Shown: one piece after another, positions 29,160 to 38,607 of the stretch
How positions within the stretch are numbered: position 1 is the stretch's first letter
Layout: the number at the start of each line of letters is the position of its first letter
Origin: Spirogloea muscicola
Lineage: Eukaryota; Streptophyta; Zygnematophyceae; Spirogloeales; Spirogloeaceae
Reading direction: 5' to 3'
Assembly (NCBI GenBank): GCA_009602725.1
Contig: WELB01000101.1
Span: forward strand, 426,014-465,094
Length of the DNA stretch: 39,081 bases
The notes under the pieces: generated by a model
The model's input: only the letters and a program-made list of their open reading frames with translations
Told to the model about the DNA's origin: nothing
Databases searched by the model: none
Program-made: the position numbers and the translations under genes

Positions 29160-30105
29160 CTAAGAGACTGGAGTGCGTGCAAAGTCTTGCATCTCTTGGA
29201 GCTGTCGCAGGACGCAGTCCACCTTCTGCGCCTGAATGTCAGCCCGGCATCGCGCCAGGTAGTCGCTGTTCTCGTACGGCCGCTGCTCACAGACGCTGGC
29301 TATCTCCTCCTGCAATGTCGTCTGGACGTCCTGGAGATGCGTGAGGCTGCCAATCAGGACAAGGGACGCTAAAGCTCAACAAGCTCTCTGACGTCTTGGG
29401 CGCCGCGGCACACCGCCTGCTATTGTGCTGGCGTGCACCATTGGTGATTTCCATGACGCAGCGGAGGCACACGGGCAGTCATGATGCCAGAAACGACTTG
29501 CTGTCTCTGATCCTTTGAGCCTAGACCTGACACTCTGGACGTCAATCTTGCACTCAGTAGTGCTGTGCCCACATGGCCCCCGCCGCAGGCGCAGGTGGGC
29601 CTGAGCGACAGCCATGGAGTGCGGCACGCAGCGCCAGCTGCGGATGGCCGCGTGACCGACGAGCCGCAGAGAGGCGGCGCACGAGCCGGTGGCGGCGCTG
29701 CATGGCTATTCTGAGACAGCGGCAACCTGCGCGGCAGTGGCGGCTGCAGACCTTCATGGCCTTCATGAAGGCCCCGCAGTTGGCGGCGATGGCGTCCTGG
29801 CGGGGGCCCCGCGCGCTGCCGAGCTCCTCCAGCACGGCGGCTGCCAGCTCCACAGCCCGCACAATGCTCTGCACAGCCGCCATTGCAGCCGCCGCAGCCG
29901 CCGGCAGGCGCTTCAGGCCTTCCCGGGCAAGTCACTACGTTCTCCGAGGTGGAGGCCACGACCTGTGCCCGTAAGATGAGCCAGAAGGACCAGCCGGCTG
30001 TTCCAGGATGGCGCCGCCGGCGGCGGCTGTGGCGGCGGCTGTGGCGGCGGCGGCCTGCCTGACCTGCTCGGCGCCCTCCAGGCGCTGGAGCGCGGTGCAG
30101 CCCAT
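29160..30105 (-). CDS. MED11: Mediator complex subunit 11 (MED11), 3 exons
   Basis: Small head-module subunit of the Mediator coactivator; in yeast and animals it pairs with MED22 and contacts the Pol II machinery. Exons on the minus strand: 30105-30064 (MGCTALQRLEGAEQ), 29868-29752 (SIVRAVELAAAVLEELGSAR, then GAFMKAMK), 29330-29160 (DVQTTLQEEIASVCEQRPYE, then RCRADIQAQKVDCVLRQLQE, stop TAG 29160-29162). All introns are GT..AG in phase 0, giving 109 residues, close to the roughly 115 of plant MED11. The joined blocks (LQRL..E..IVR..ELA..V.EEL, then F...MK D.Q..L.EEI.S.CE.RP.E..DY) fit the family across its length. The start at 30105 is preferred: the codons just upstream (to 30150) translate a Ty3/gypsy relic and an N. 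The gene converges on pTAC2 (157 bp between stops). Confidence 0.88.
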
Positions 30106-30112
30106 GCGCCGN

Positions 30113-31239
30113 GTGTCTGACCAAGATTTCTGGTGGCGAGGGGACGCCATTGCGGTTCCTGACTGCAATGTCCTACGAAGTACTACCATGCAAGAGATGC
30201 AAGAGCCACCCTACAGTGGTCATTGGCTTTGAGGGAAAAACAGAAAGCTATTCAGCTTCTCTTTTGGTGGCCAGGCTTGAAAGCCCAAGTACAATCTTTT
30301 GTGAAGACTTGCGCCACCTGCCAGCGTAGTAAGGTACGCTCTCACAAGCCTGCCGGGTTGCTCCAACCTTTGTAGATTCCTCCGCGGACCTGGTCTGATG
30401 TCAGTGTGGATATCATCACCCAACTGCCTAAGACGAAAACAGGCTATGATGGATGCCATTGTCGCGTCTGTGGATCGTCTAAATAAAATGGTGCATTTTG
30501 CGCCTACGACCACCAAAGTGTCCGCTCAGGAATTTGCTATATTCGTTGACTGTGTGTGGAAACTGCACGGAGTGCCCGAGCGATTCGTGTCAGATCGCGA
30601 CCCTCGCTTCACGGGTTACTTCTGGCGCGAAGTGTGCAGGCTTATTGGCACTAAGCAATCCTTATCCACGGCATTCCGCTCCCAAACCGATGGTCGAACA
30701 GAACGAATGAATCGTCTTTTGGAAGACGTGTTACGGCATTTCGTAAACCCCAGCCAGACTGACTGGGATAAGTATCTTGCTCCAGCGGAATACGCTGTGA
30801 ACAATGCCTGTCATGAGTCCACCAAAAACACCTCTTTCTTCCTTAACTACGGTCAGCATCCCCGAGCACCTTTACAGGTGGGGAGGCCGGAACGCGTGCC
30901 GGCCGCAACAACCTTTACCGGTCACCTCCTGGAAGCTCAGCGGAGGGCTAGGCAATGCTTGGAGATTGCCCAGCAACGGCAAAAGGCGTGTGCTAATCGA
31001 CATCGTCGAGATATATCCTTCGACGTGGGTGCTCAAGGGTGCTTCTGAGCACAAAGCACCTCTCCATGCGGGCTGTCGGTACGCATGAATTGCTGCCAAA
31101 GTGGGTTGGACCCTCTCGTGTAGTGCGCGGTATCAGTCCGGTCGCATATGAGCTGGAAAAAGCGGTACACTGGCAAATCCACAAGGTCTCTACGTGTCCC
31201 AGCTCGAACCACTCTATTCGGACGGTCGTGTCCAATCCC
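30113..31239 (+). mobile_element. Ty3/gypsy pol relic: zinc-binding domain, integrase and C-terminal region
   Basis: On the plus strand this reads RGDAIAVPDCNVLRS, then PPYSGH (H of the HHCC finger) and TCATCQRSK (its CC). It continues with SDVSVDIITQLPKTK (first integrase Asp), FVSDRDPRF (second Asp), TDGRTER (Glu, in the DD35E spacing) and the post-integrase LLPKWVGPSRVVRGISPVAY, ending near DGRVQSP. There is an in-frame TAG near 30376, frameshifts near 30450 and 31040, and other small lesions. No protease, RT, RNase H core or LTR is present. It abuts MED11 on one side and the GPKOW coding sequence on the other. Confidence 0.85.
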
Positions 31240-32122
31240 CGCGCCGGGGCCGGACGGCCGCGCCCGCCACACGCGCGTCGTCGGGGAGCAGCTCGTGGAG
31301 CGCGTCCGTCCCGGCCCGGCGGTCGGCAAGACGATGGCCGTCGTGGCGGGGCGCCACGCTGGCCTGCGCGGCGAGGTGCTGGCCATCACCCTGGAGCCGC
31401 CGGAGAGCGGTCGCTCCGACCGCGCCGTGCTGCGGCTGGCGCGCAGCGAGGAGAAGGTCGTGGTGCGGCTCAGGGAGCTTGCGGATGTCGGGTCCGTGGA
31501 GGAGGAGCAGGCCGCCAAGGCCTGCCGAGACGACAAGGACGCTGCTCGGAGGAGACATGGACATGGGCCCCCACAAGGTGAAGGCCGGCGGCGAGATGCG
31601 AGCGGCGGGGTTGGCAGAGCGAGCGCAGCGCCAAACGGGCAGCAGGAGCTGGGCAACGGCGTGGCGCGGGCAGACAGGCAGGTCGCCGCCGCCGCCGCCG
31701 CCCGCGAGAGCGATCGCCAAGAGGCGCCAGCTCCGGCGACTTTGCCGCAGCCGCCGGCGCCCTGGCTGATGAGCAGCATCCGCGTGCGCATCGTCAGTCA
31801 GAGGCTGCGCAGCGGGGCTCTGTACCTGAAGAAAGGTACGGTGGCTGACGTTGTGACGCGTACGTCAGCCGACGTCCTCCTGGATGAGTCCCGAGAGCTC
31901 GTCCAAGGTGTGCGGCAGGAGGACCTGGAGACTGTGCTGCCCAAGCGCGGCGGCCGTGTTGTTGTCGTCGGCGGAGAGCACTGCGGCACCAGAGGCACGC
32001 TGCTGGAAAAGGACACCGCCAAGGGGGTCGCCGTCGTGCGCCTGGGCGAAAGCTTCGAGATAGTTCGCGTTCACATGGACCTTGTCGCCGATTACCTTGG
32101 CGAGGCGGACCATTTTGAGTAG
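31240..32122 (+). CDS. GPKOW/MOS2-type splicing factor, C-terminal half (two KOW domains)
   Basis: GPKOW (human), MOS2 (Arabidopsis) and Spp2 (yeast) are spliceosome-associated G-patch proteins that work with the DEAH helicase Prp2/DHX16. The intronless frame shows KOW1 (MAVVAGRHAGLRGEVLAI, about 31334-31390, then VVVRLRELADVGS) and an Ala/Arg/Gln-rich linker. The second unit follows: WLMSSIRVRIVSQ, ALYLKKGTVADVVTR, RQEDLETVLPKRGG, KOW2 VVVVGGEHCGTRGTLLEKDT, then DLVADYLGEADHFE and TAG at 32120-32122. This order matches MOS2. The N-terminal G-patch is absent; upstream sequence turns directly into gypsy integrase. The gene is therefore truncated by that element, its 5' exons lie elsewhere, or the assembly is joined wrongly. 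The first in-frame ATG after the junction is at 31334. Confidence 0.85.
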
Positions 32123-32590
32123 ACAGTGGACAGCGCAGCCACCTCGCCACCTTCATCCATTGCAGGCCGCTGCCCCAGCAGTCCTTCATTAAGCGTGGGA
32201 CGCAGCAGCAGGTCAACTCTTGCTGCACCTTGAGTCTGCCAAAGCTGTAGAATGCTGCCAGCAATGCAACCTGCTCTGGTGTCTGCTGAGTTGTGAGCTA
32301 CATGGGGCACATAGTTGCCTCTGAGCTGGAGGATGCCAATTGCTGACGACTCAACTGGCTCCCTGTGAGATGGTTGTGAGGAGCAGTAAGGGGGAGTAGG
32401 CTTGCACTAATCAGGGCTCCAACGTTGATGGTTTTATGATGTTGCTGAATGTGCAGCAACTGCCGACTGGTATAGGATGGAGCAATGGCAGCCTGGCAGC
32501 CTCAAGAGCTCTTTCTAAGCACAGGCACTGCTTCGCGTGCCTGCCAACTGTACAGCCCTTGATGGATGCATTTGTTGAAGCCAGTCAACC
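32123..32590. other. Convergent intergenic region
   Basis: This holds the 3' flank of the GPKOW-type gene and of the minus-strand gene that ends at 32591. No extra gene or repeat was recognised. It presumably contains both polyadenylation sites. Confidence 0.5.
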
Positions 32591-35159
32591 TCACGTTATC
32601 CTCTTGTAATCCAGGTCTGGGTCCAGCCGCCGCTGAATCTTCTCAGCAGCCTGTGCCCAGACAAACAGCTCATCTTTCAGAAGAGCACATAGGTGGTGGC
32701 CTTGCACACACGCTTCAGCATGCTCACGCATACAAGATTCCGACTAAAGAAGTGCCTCTCTCAAGCATACCAAAGCAAATCCGAATTTGTATGCCGGATG
32801 TTGAGCTGAACGGCAACACTAAAGGAAATCTTAAGGATCTGCTGAATTGACCGAGATGACTCACCTCAACATTGCCAAGGCGATACTGATATTGCATCTC
32901 CTCCCGCATGAGGGCTTGCTTTCGCATGGCTTCGCCCTGCTCGGGCAGCCAAATCAGCACCCGCTTGCCATCAACATTCAATACGCCCCATAATAGGAGT
33001 AAAATTGTCATAAGCAGCAAGGGTGTCTAAATATTGGCAGCGGACGGTGGGGGTCCAGCGGGCCTGCGAGACATTTCGGCAGCACACTGAAGCAAACAGT
33101 TGACCTCAACACAGGCAGAGAGGGCGAGGGTGACATACCATGCCGGACTGCATCTGCCGCTTGAGCTGCTGCAGCTCCTCCTCCTGGCGAGCCGCACGCA
33201 GTTGCCGGATCTCCTCTCTAGCCAACACCAGAGCACGGTGTGATATGGAATTAGCTTCCTGCCGAGGTATCACCAGAGGCAGCTCGAGGCTGCCCAGCTG
33301 CTAAGACCTTGTACTACAGAAGCGAACCCTAAGGGCAACTCCTGATGTAAAAATGTACGCCTGTATCAAGGAATAGCAATGCTCAGATGTGAGCAAGGCC
33401 AGAGTTGCGAGAACAGTAAGTGGTCCGAAGTTGCAATAGGCGTGATGGATTGAGGCAATGAGAGTGGTGGGCACCTTCTTGCATCCTCGTCATTGAACTC
33501 CGTCATCTCCGCCTTCTTGTAGTTCTTGGTCCCCTTCTCTGCCGCCTTGCGTGCTTTCTCGCGTTCATATGCATCGATGTTATAATACCTTCACAAAAAA
33601 AAACAAGTGTCTGTGTGGGACGACCCACTAGGAAAGACTATTTGGACGTTGCTATGGGACCACCTTGCAGGTTGCCCCCGACGGCAACTGAGCATGGTCA
33701 GCAAAACTTCCATGGTACACTTGGGCGTGTATGTAAGAGCCGGCTTGAAGCAAGAGGATGGCAATGCAGCTGGTGGTCAGAGGGAAGAGGCCGCCAACAC
33801 CACAGAAGTACAGAAGCATTGACTAATGCAACAAGTGAATGTGCAAGGTGGCAATCCAGCAGTGGCAAGGTAGGTACAGGAAGAGCAGCATGCAGTAGTG
33901 CCGCCGCTTACTTGCGGGAGGGCATTGTGGCAGTGTTGTAGTCCTCCATGAAGCTGCATAGCCCATGCAGCCTGTGTCAGCATCACCAAGATAAGGGTTT
34001 GCAAAGAGGGGGAATGAGGCATGAGCAATTGCCTGATGCACACAATCGTCACAAACAGCAGAGGCTACAGAACATACAGCGACAACCGACTATCGGATTC
34101 CACTGGCAGGCTGCCTTTAGGAGCAGCACGCTGCAGCGGATGGGAGAAGTACGACGTGGACGGCGGCGAGAAGACATCCACATCGCAGATGTGGACGCTC
34201 TGGGGTCAGGTAGAAGGGCTCACTGGTCGACTCAGTAGCCTTGTGTTTCGACTCAACAGCCTTGGCCGTCGGGAGCTGCACAAGAATACACGTGGGACTG
34301 ATAGCCTGCCCCCCTAACCACGAGAACCCTAGTCCAAAACCCCAAATCCCGCTCCCCATATCCCGACTGAGTAGCCCAGATAGCATACGGGAGATGGGCA
34401 TCCCAGAGCTCACTCCTTGAATAGCGCCTTCTCCTCGGGCGCCGGCAGCGTCTCCAGGTCCACCTTGCGGACCTCGGCGAGCCACGCGCCAAACTCGGGC
34501 CGCTTGTTCCACATGTCCACCTCCCTCACGATGCCGTACGCGCCCCACTGCGTCACCGGCCCCCGCGCCGCCGCGGCCCGTGCCGCCCGCTCCGCGTTCT
34601 TGCGCGCGCGCCGCGCCGCGGCCTCGTCGCCGCCGCCCTCCTTCTCCTCCCGCTTCTTCCCCCGCTTCTTCCTCCGCCTCCGCCGCTCCTCCGCCTCCTC
34701 CTCCGCCTCCTCCTCCTTGCGCCGCCTCCGCCGCCGCGCCCGCCGCCGCTCCTCCTTGTCCCGCCGCCGCCGCTCCTCCCGCTTCTTCTCCCGCCGCCGC
34801 CGCTCCTCCCGCCGCCGCTCCTGCTCCGCCCTGCCGCCGCCGCCGTCCTTGCTCCCGCTCTCGCTCCCGCTCCCGCTCCCACTCCCACTACCACTCTCGC
34901 TCCCGCTGCCGCTGCTGCTGGAGCTGCTGCTGCCACCGCCGCCGCCGCCGCCGCCGCCGTCGTCGCCGGCGCCGGCGTCGTCGCCGGCCTTGGACCGCCT
35001 CTTGCGGGCGCCCTCGCCGGACGGAGGAGGCTGAGAAGGAGGCCCGGCAAGGGCCCCCGCGCTTGGGGATTGAGGAGAGGCGGGCGCGGCCGCGGCTGGC
35101 GCGTCCCTCGAGCTCTCGCGGCGGCGCGACGCCTTGGCGCCAGAGCTGGCGCCCGCCAT
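32591..35159 (-). CDS. Conserved Arg/Glu/Ser-rich probable nuclear protein, 6 exons
   Basis: Exons on the minus strand with consistent phases: 35159-34414, 33953-33912, 33588-33475, 33217-33139, 32939-32865, 32650-32591; 1116 nt, 371 residues. Residues 1-180 are low complexity: Ala/Pro, a Gly run, a Ser/Gly/Glu repeat, then long Arg/Glu/Lys tracts typical of nuclear RNA-processing proteins. The conserved core follows: WGAYGIVREVDMWNKRPEFG, then WLAEVRKVDLETLP, LFKDFMEDYNTATMPSRKYY, NIDAYEREKARKAAEKGTKN, FNDEDARREEIRQLRAARQE, LKRQMQSGM, MREEMQYQYRLGNVE and AAEKIQRRLDPD. I recognise this as a family conserved in green plants without a settled name in my knowledge; the F..WL..E and N....YY pattern distantly recalls style cell-cycle inhibitor 1 (SCI1). 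The function is not known to me. The 5' border of exon 5 is the least certain splice site. Confidence 0.85.
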
Positions 35160-35202
35160 GGCGGCGGCAGGCGCCGGAGGCGCGGCCGCCGCAGAGAAGG
35201 TG

Positions 35203-35310
35203 GCTGCTCATGTAAAAACATGAATACGGCTGCTAATATCAAAAGAGCGGCTGTAGAAGCCAGGTCCATGCAGAGGGTATTCATGACCATATTAGCGGAG
35301 CTGATGTGGA
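35203..35310 (-). mobile_element. Retrotransposon tail shard next to a gene start
   Basis: GTGGCTGCTCATGTAAAAAC, then GGCTGCTAATATCAAAAG, then GGTATTCATGACCATATTAG. It begins about 45 bp upstream of the ATG of the charged-protein gene, inside its presumed 5' UTR or core promoter. It is closest to the shard at 23562-23645. The hairpin arm is partly lost (GGCTGTAGAAGCCAGG). Confidence 0.7.
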
Positions 35311-35340
35311 GGGCCGGCAGTGAAAGCAAGCCGAGAAAGT

Positions 35341-35441
35341 AGAGTGCATCTACATTACTGCAGAGCTGGGCAGAGGGGGCGGAGGTTGCAATGCTAAAAA
35401 ATGTCGAGAATACATGGAGTGCATCCACGTTACTGCAAAGC
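35341..35441. repeat. Short direct repeat pair
   Basis: GAGTGCATCTACATTACTGC (from 35342) recurs as GAGTGCATCCACGTTACTGC (from 35418) with two differences, 76 bp apart. No known element. Confidence 0.7.
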
Positions 35442-35639
35442 CGCAATCTGAGCTAAGAGAGAGAGAGGAAGTGGCTCTCCCACGCAGTCAACTTGCGAGC
35501 AGGCCGCCCTGTGGCTGCTACATCTGGGTCTAGGCGGGGTGCCTCTTCCCCAGCTGCGAATTACTCCGTCAGCTGCTGCTCACTCGTGCTTACTAAGCTT
35601 CCATCTGCAGTAGTGTCGTGCTAGCTGTGTGGTTTTTAG

Positions 35640-35960
35640 GCGCCTTCTGGATCTTTGGACCTTGTCCATCCTTTTGGGCTGGCCTTTCTCAGCCCCTACC
35701 TTCGTGCTCTCGCTGCAGCCTCTGGCTTTCGTCAGGGGAATTGTTTTCCGGCAGGTAGTCTGTCGGATTTGCGGAACCTCATTCGTAGTTATTGAGTGGT
35801 TCATCCTACACCAACTCTGAGATAGCGCATTTGGCCCCTTCGTAATTTGGCCCCTTCGAACCTTGTGAGAAGCCAGCTTCTCGCAGCCCGTGCCCCCAAT
35901 GGGAGAGCCACTTCCCTACCTTCTACGGGAGAGCACTTTCCCTCCGAAGGGGGCGAGGGG
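35640..35960 (+). mobile_element. Retrotransposon 3'-end shard with upstream hairpin (copy H)
   Basis: The hairpin at 35676-35695 (GGGCTGGCCTTTCTCAGCCC) is followed within 10 bp by coding for RALAAASGFRQGNCFPAGS then LSDLRNLIRSY with TGA at 35793-35795. The UTR then has the GGCCCCTTCGAACCTTGT block. FRQG and the RSY ending place it with copies C, D and I. Only about 32 residues of coding sequence remain. Confidence 0.75.
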
Positions 35961-36155
35961 CTGTGAACAGCCAGCCCAAAAAGACTTGACAAGGTCCGAA
36001 GGGGCCAAAAGCGCTGTCTCAGAGCTTGGATAGGATGGACCACTTAGTAACCACGAGTGAGGAGCCGCCATTCGAAAGACGAGCAGCTGGAAAGCAATCC
36101 CCCCTGACGAAAGCCAGAGGCTGCAGCTAGAACACGGCCGGCACGCAGGTAGAAG
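35945..36155 (-). mobile_element. Retrotransposon 3'-end shard (copy I)
   Basis: The minus strand encodes AFYLRAGRVLAAASGFRQGG, then a short diverged stretch and LLTRGY with TAA at 36044-36046. Its UTR carries a hairpin at 35957-35977 (GGGGCTGTGAACAGCCAGCCC). It lies head-on against copy H. Confidence 0.75.
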
Positions 36156-36261
36156 GCGAAAGGGGGCGGAGGTCTCCCCACCCCTTCAGCCGCCTTTGGC
36201 AGGACTACCTTACCTCCCCTTCTCGCACGCTTCCCTCTGTGTCCTCCCCCCGTTCTGACAT

Positions 36262-36385
36262 AGCTTCTTCAGGCCCCTTCGTAGCTGCTATCCATTTTTT
36301 GGCCCCTTCGAACCTTTGTCAATTCATTTCGGGCTTGCTTTTCACAGCCCTTGCCCCCATTGGGAGTGCCACTTCTTCTGTGTAG
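36262..36385 (+). repeat. Retroelement 3'-UTR block with hairpin, upstream of copy D
   Basis: TTCAGGCCCCTTCGTAGCTG, then CTTTGTCAATTCATTTCGGG, then the hairpin at 36331-36350 (GGGCTTGCTTTTCACAGCCC, one mismatch) and CCCCATTGGGAGTGCCACTT. The body of copy D begins at once afterwards. Confidence 0.75.
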
Positions 36386-38053
36386 CCCCCACTCTTTGCT
36401 TAGTACCTTGCTTTCTGCTTTCTTTGCCACCCTGGAGGAGCACCTGAAGGAGCTTGGTCTGGACATCTGCGCATCGAAGTGTAGCGCTTGGTCCCCCCAA
36501 GGAAGGACAGCCCTCTCCCGCCTACCCCCCGGCTGCCTGACGCCAGACGGGGGCATCACACTCCTCGGGATTCCCTTGGGCTCACCTGCCTTCGTGGAGG
36601 AGCAGCTACGCGGCAAGCTGCAGGAGCACCTCAAGCCGGCGGCCCGCCTCCCTGAGCTGCATGACATGCAGCTCGGGCTCGCCATGCTGACGCGCAGCAT
36701 TTCCCAACGTCCCCTGTACCTGGCGCGCGCACTCCCCCCCTCCCCGGCGGCGCAGGCGGCTTATGAGACCTTTGATGCAGGTATCCTGGCCAGCACAGCG
36801 GCCCTGGTCCAACACCCGGCCTTCCTGGAGACGCCGGCCGCCGTGCACCAGGCCTCCCTGCCTGTGAGCCGCGGGGGTCTGGGCTGCCGGCCGTTGGCTC
36901 GTGCCTGCCGGGCAGCCTACCTGGGGAGCTGGTCACAGGTCGCGGCTTCGGTGGCCCAAGCTTCCTCTGGCATGGGAGTCGCCTCCTGGAGCCCGCAGTG
37001 GCGGACGTCGAGACCGGCGAGTGGCCATTCCAAGTGGATCTGCGCACAGCCCGGGATGCGCTGCTGGCGGACCACCCCGCCCTGGTGCCGCGGGCCGTCC
37101 CTTTTGCGCACCTCTCGCGCACGGCTGACCTCCGGGCCCAAGCTCGCTACATGGCGGAGGTCGATGCGGCCGCATTCACCAAGGCGATGGCACTTCTGCC
37201 TCCGGCCGACCTCCGGAGCCGCGCGCGGCTGCACTCGGCTTCATCACCAGGTGCGGCAGCTTGGCTGTCTGTGCTCCCTATCTATAACGCGCTGCGCATG
37301 CAGGACGACGCCTTCGATACGGCTGTCCACCGTCTACTCGGCCTCCACCCACCCTGCCTCAATGGGATACAACAGTGTGAGTGCGGCGAGCGCAGCCCAG
37401 ACGCATGCTCAGGTGCGCACGGGGAGGGGAGCGGACCGCCACCCACGACTTGTTGCGTAACGCGATGTACGGCATTTTCGTGGAGGCCGGCTACACCGTG
37501 GCGCTGGAACACCCAGCATCATGCCCCTGACCGTCGGGGCGGATGGCCGCCCTCACACCCGGCGGGCCGATCTCGTCGCCAGTGCGCTGGGCGGGGGGCC
37601 CCAGGTAATTGCCGACGTCGTTACCACGGACTGTGTTGTTTCCGGCTCCGCCAAGCGTTCCTCCGAGGAGGCGGGCTATGCAGTCCGCCAGGCGGCGGGC
37701 GCAAAGGAACGAAAGAACGCGGATCACCCCGTAGGCGACGAGTTTGTCCCACTCGCCGTCGACGTGCACGGAGCCTTTGGGACCAAATGGCTCGACCTTC
37801 TCCACCGCCTTGCTCGGCGTGCGGTGGCCCCCCGCCACGGGCAGAACGGCGAGCAGCCTGGCTTTAACCTCGCCGGGTCCCTCGCTCAGGTGTTCAGGAT
37901 GCGCCTCGCCATTTCCCCTCCAGCGGTCTCTTGCGTTTTGCCGTACACCTGCGTGCCGGCCGCGCCCTGGCGGCTGCCTCCGGGTTTCGTCAGGGCGACG
38001 TCTTCCCGCCATCTAGCTATTCGGACCTGCACTTGCTGACCAGAAGTTACTGA
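36386..38053 (+). pseudogene. 5'-truncated, frameshifted R2-like retrotransposon (copy D)
   Basis: The plus strand starts just after the YADD position and reads LDICASKCSAWSPQGR, ITLLGIPLGSP, the thumb, and GGLGCRPLARACRAAYLGSW. After a frame slip near 36985 it continues (ADVETGEWPFQVDLRTARDA, then PIYNALRMQDDAFDTAVHRL). The finger start QCECGE is present, but the region near 37400-37500 is damaged by a second slip. The nuclease core RRADLVASALGGGPQVIADV and the VDVHGAFGTKWLDL block follow. A third slip near 37915 leads to SGFRQGDV..SDLHLLTRSY with TGA at 38051-38053. Three frameshifts and the missing 5' half make it a pseudogene of the copy C lineage. Confidence 0.85.
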
Positions 38054-38340
38054 GAGCCTCCTTGTCGTCTTAGCACTCAGTCCCCTGCTTTCTGCGCCAT
38101 TCGGCTCCTTTTGACCTTGTCCATTCCTTTTGGGCTGGCTTCTCCCAGCCACCCGTCAATTCGGCCGCGCTTATCTTCTTTCTGCTCCATCCGGCTCCCT
38201 CAGAACTTTGTCCATTCCTTTGGGCTGGCCTCTCACAGCCACCAGTCAATCTGGCCGCGCTTTCTTTTGCTGGAAGCGCTGTTCCTTTCTTTTGCTGGCC
38301 CCTTAGGAATCTGTACATTTGCGTATTCTTTGTGGACAGC
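38054..38340 (+). repeat. Tandem hairpin units in the 3' UTR of copy D
   Basis: Two units of about 90 bp follow the stop codon. Each has TTTGTCCATTCC or a close variant, then a hairpin (38132-38150, GGGCTGGCTTCTCCCAGCC; 38222-38240, GGGCTGGCCTCTCACAGCC), then CACC(C/A)GTCAATnnGGCCGCGC. This is the clearest case of the hairpin being duplicated in tandem in one UTR. Confidence 0.8.
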
Positions 38341-38424
38341 CAGCGCGCCTGGGGGATGTCAAGTGTGTGTTGATTGAGGGAGGGCCGAAGGCAAAATACA
38401 TTGACATGATCTGGGGAGGCGGGA

Positions 38425-38605
38425 GGATTTCGTGTATTTGTAACAAACGAAGGCCAAATGGCCAAGTACAAAGGGCAAGCACATCTGAAGACCTACACAA
38501 CCCTACAGCAGATTGACCCGCTCAGTAACCACGGTTAAATGCATAAAGGTCGCTAATCGATGCCTGAACACTTAGATGGCCGATACGAAGCCCTTCTGCC
38601 ACCAT
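38425..38605 (-). mobile_element. Retrotransposon 3'-end shard
   Basis: The minus strand encodes S-D-L-Y-A-F-N-R-G-Y then TGA near 38520-38555. The UTR carries GTACTTGGCCATTTGGCC and CAAATACACGAAATCC. It matches 2925-3090 closely over about 160 bp. Confidence 0.75.
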
Positions 38606-38607
38606 GA

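Noticed and set aside
29420-30124. 234-codon minus-strand frame across the MED11 locus
   Set aside because: Reads through MED11 exon 2 in the wrong frame and through both introns; the spliced model gives a full MED11 protein instead.
31033-31791. 252-codon minus-strand frame opposite GPKOW
   Set aside because: Shadow of GC-rich coding sequence; it crosses the gypsy-GPKOW junction without any domain.
34417-35215. Long plus-strand frames opposite the charged-protein gene
   Set aside because: Antisense shadows of Arg/Glu/Ser codon repeats; no homology and no exon structure.
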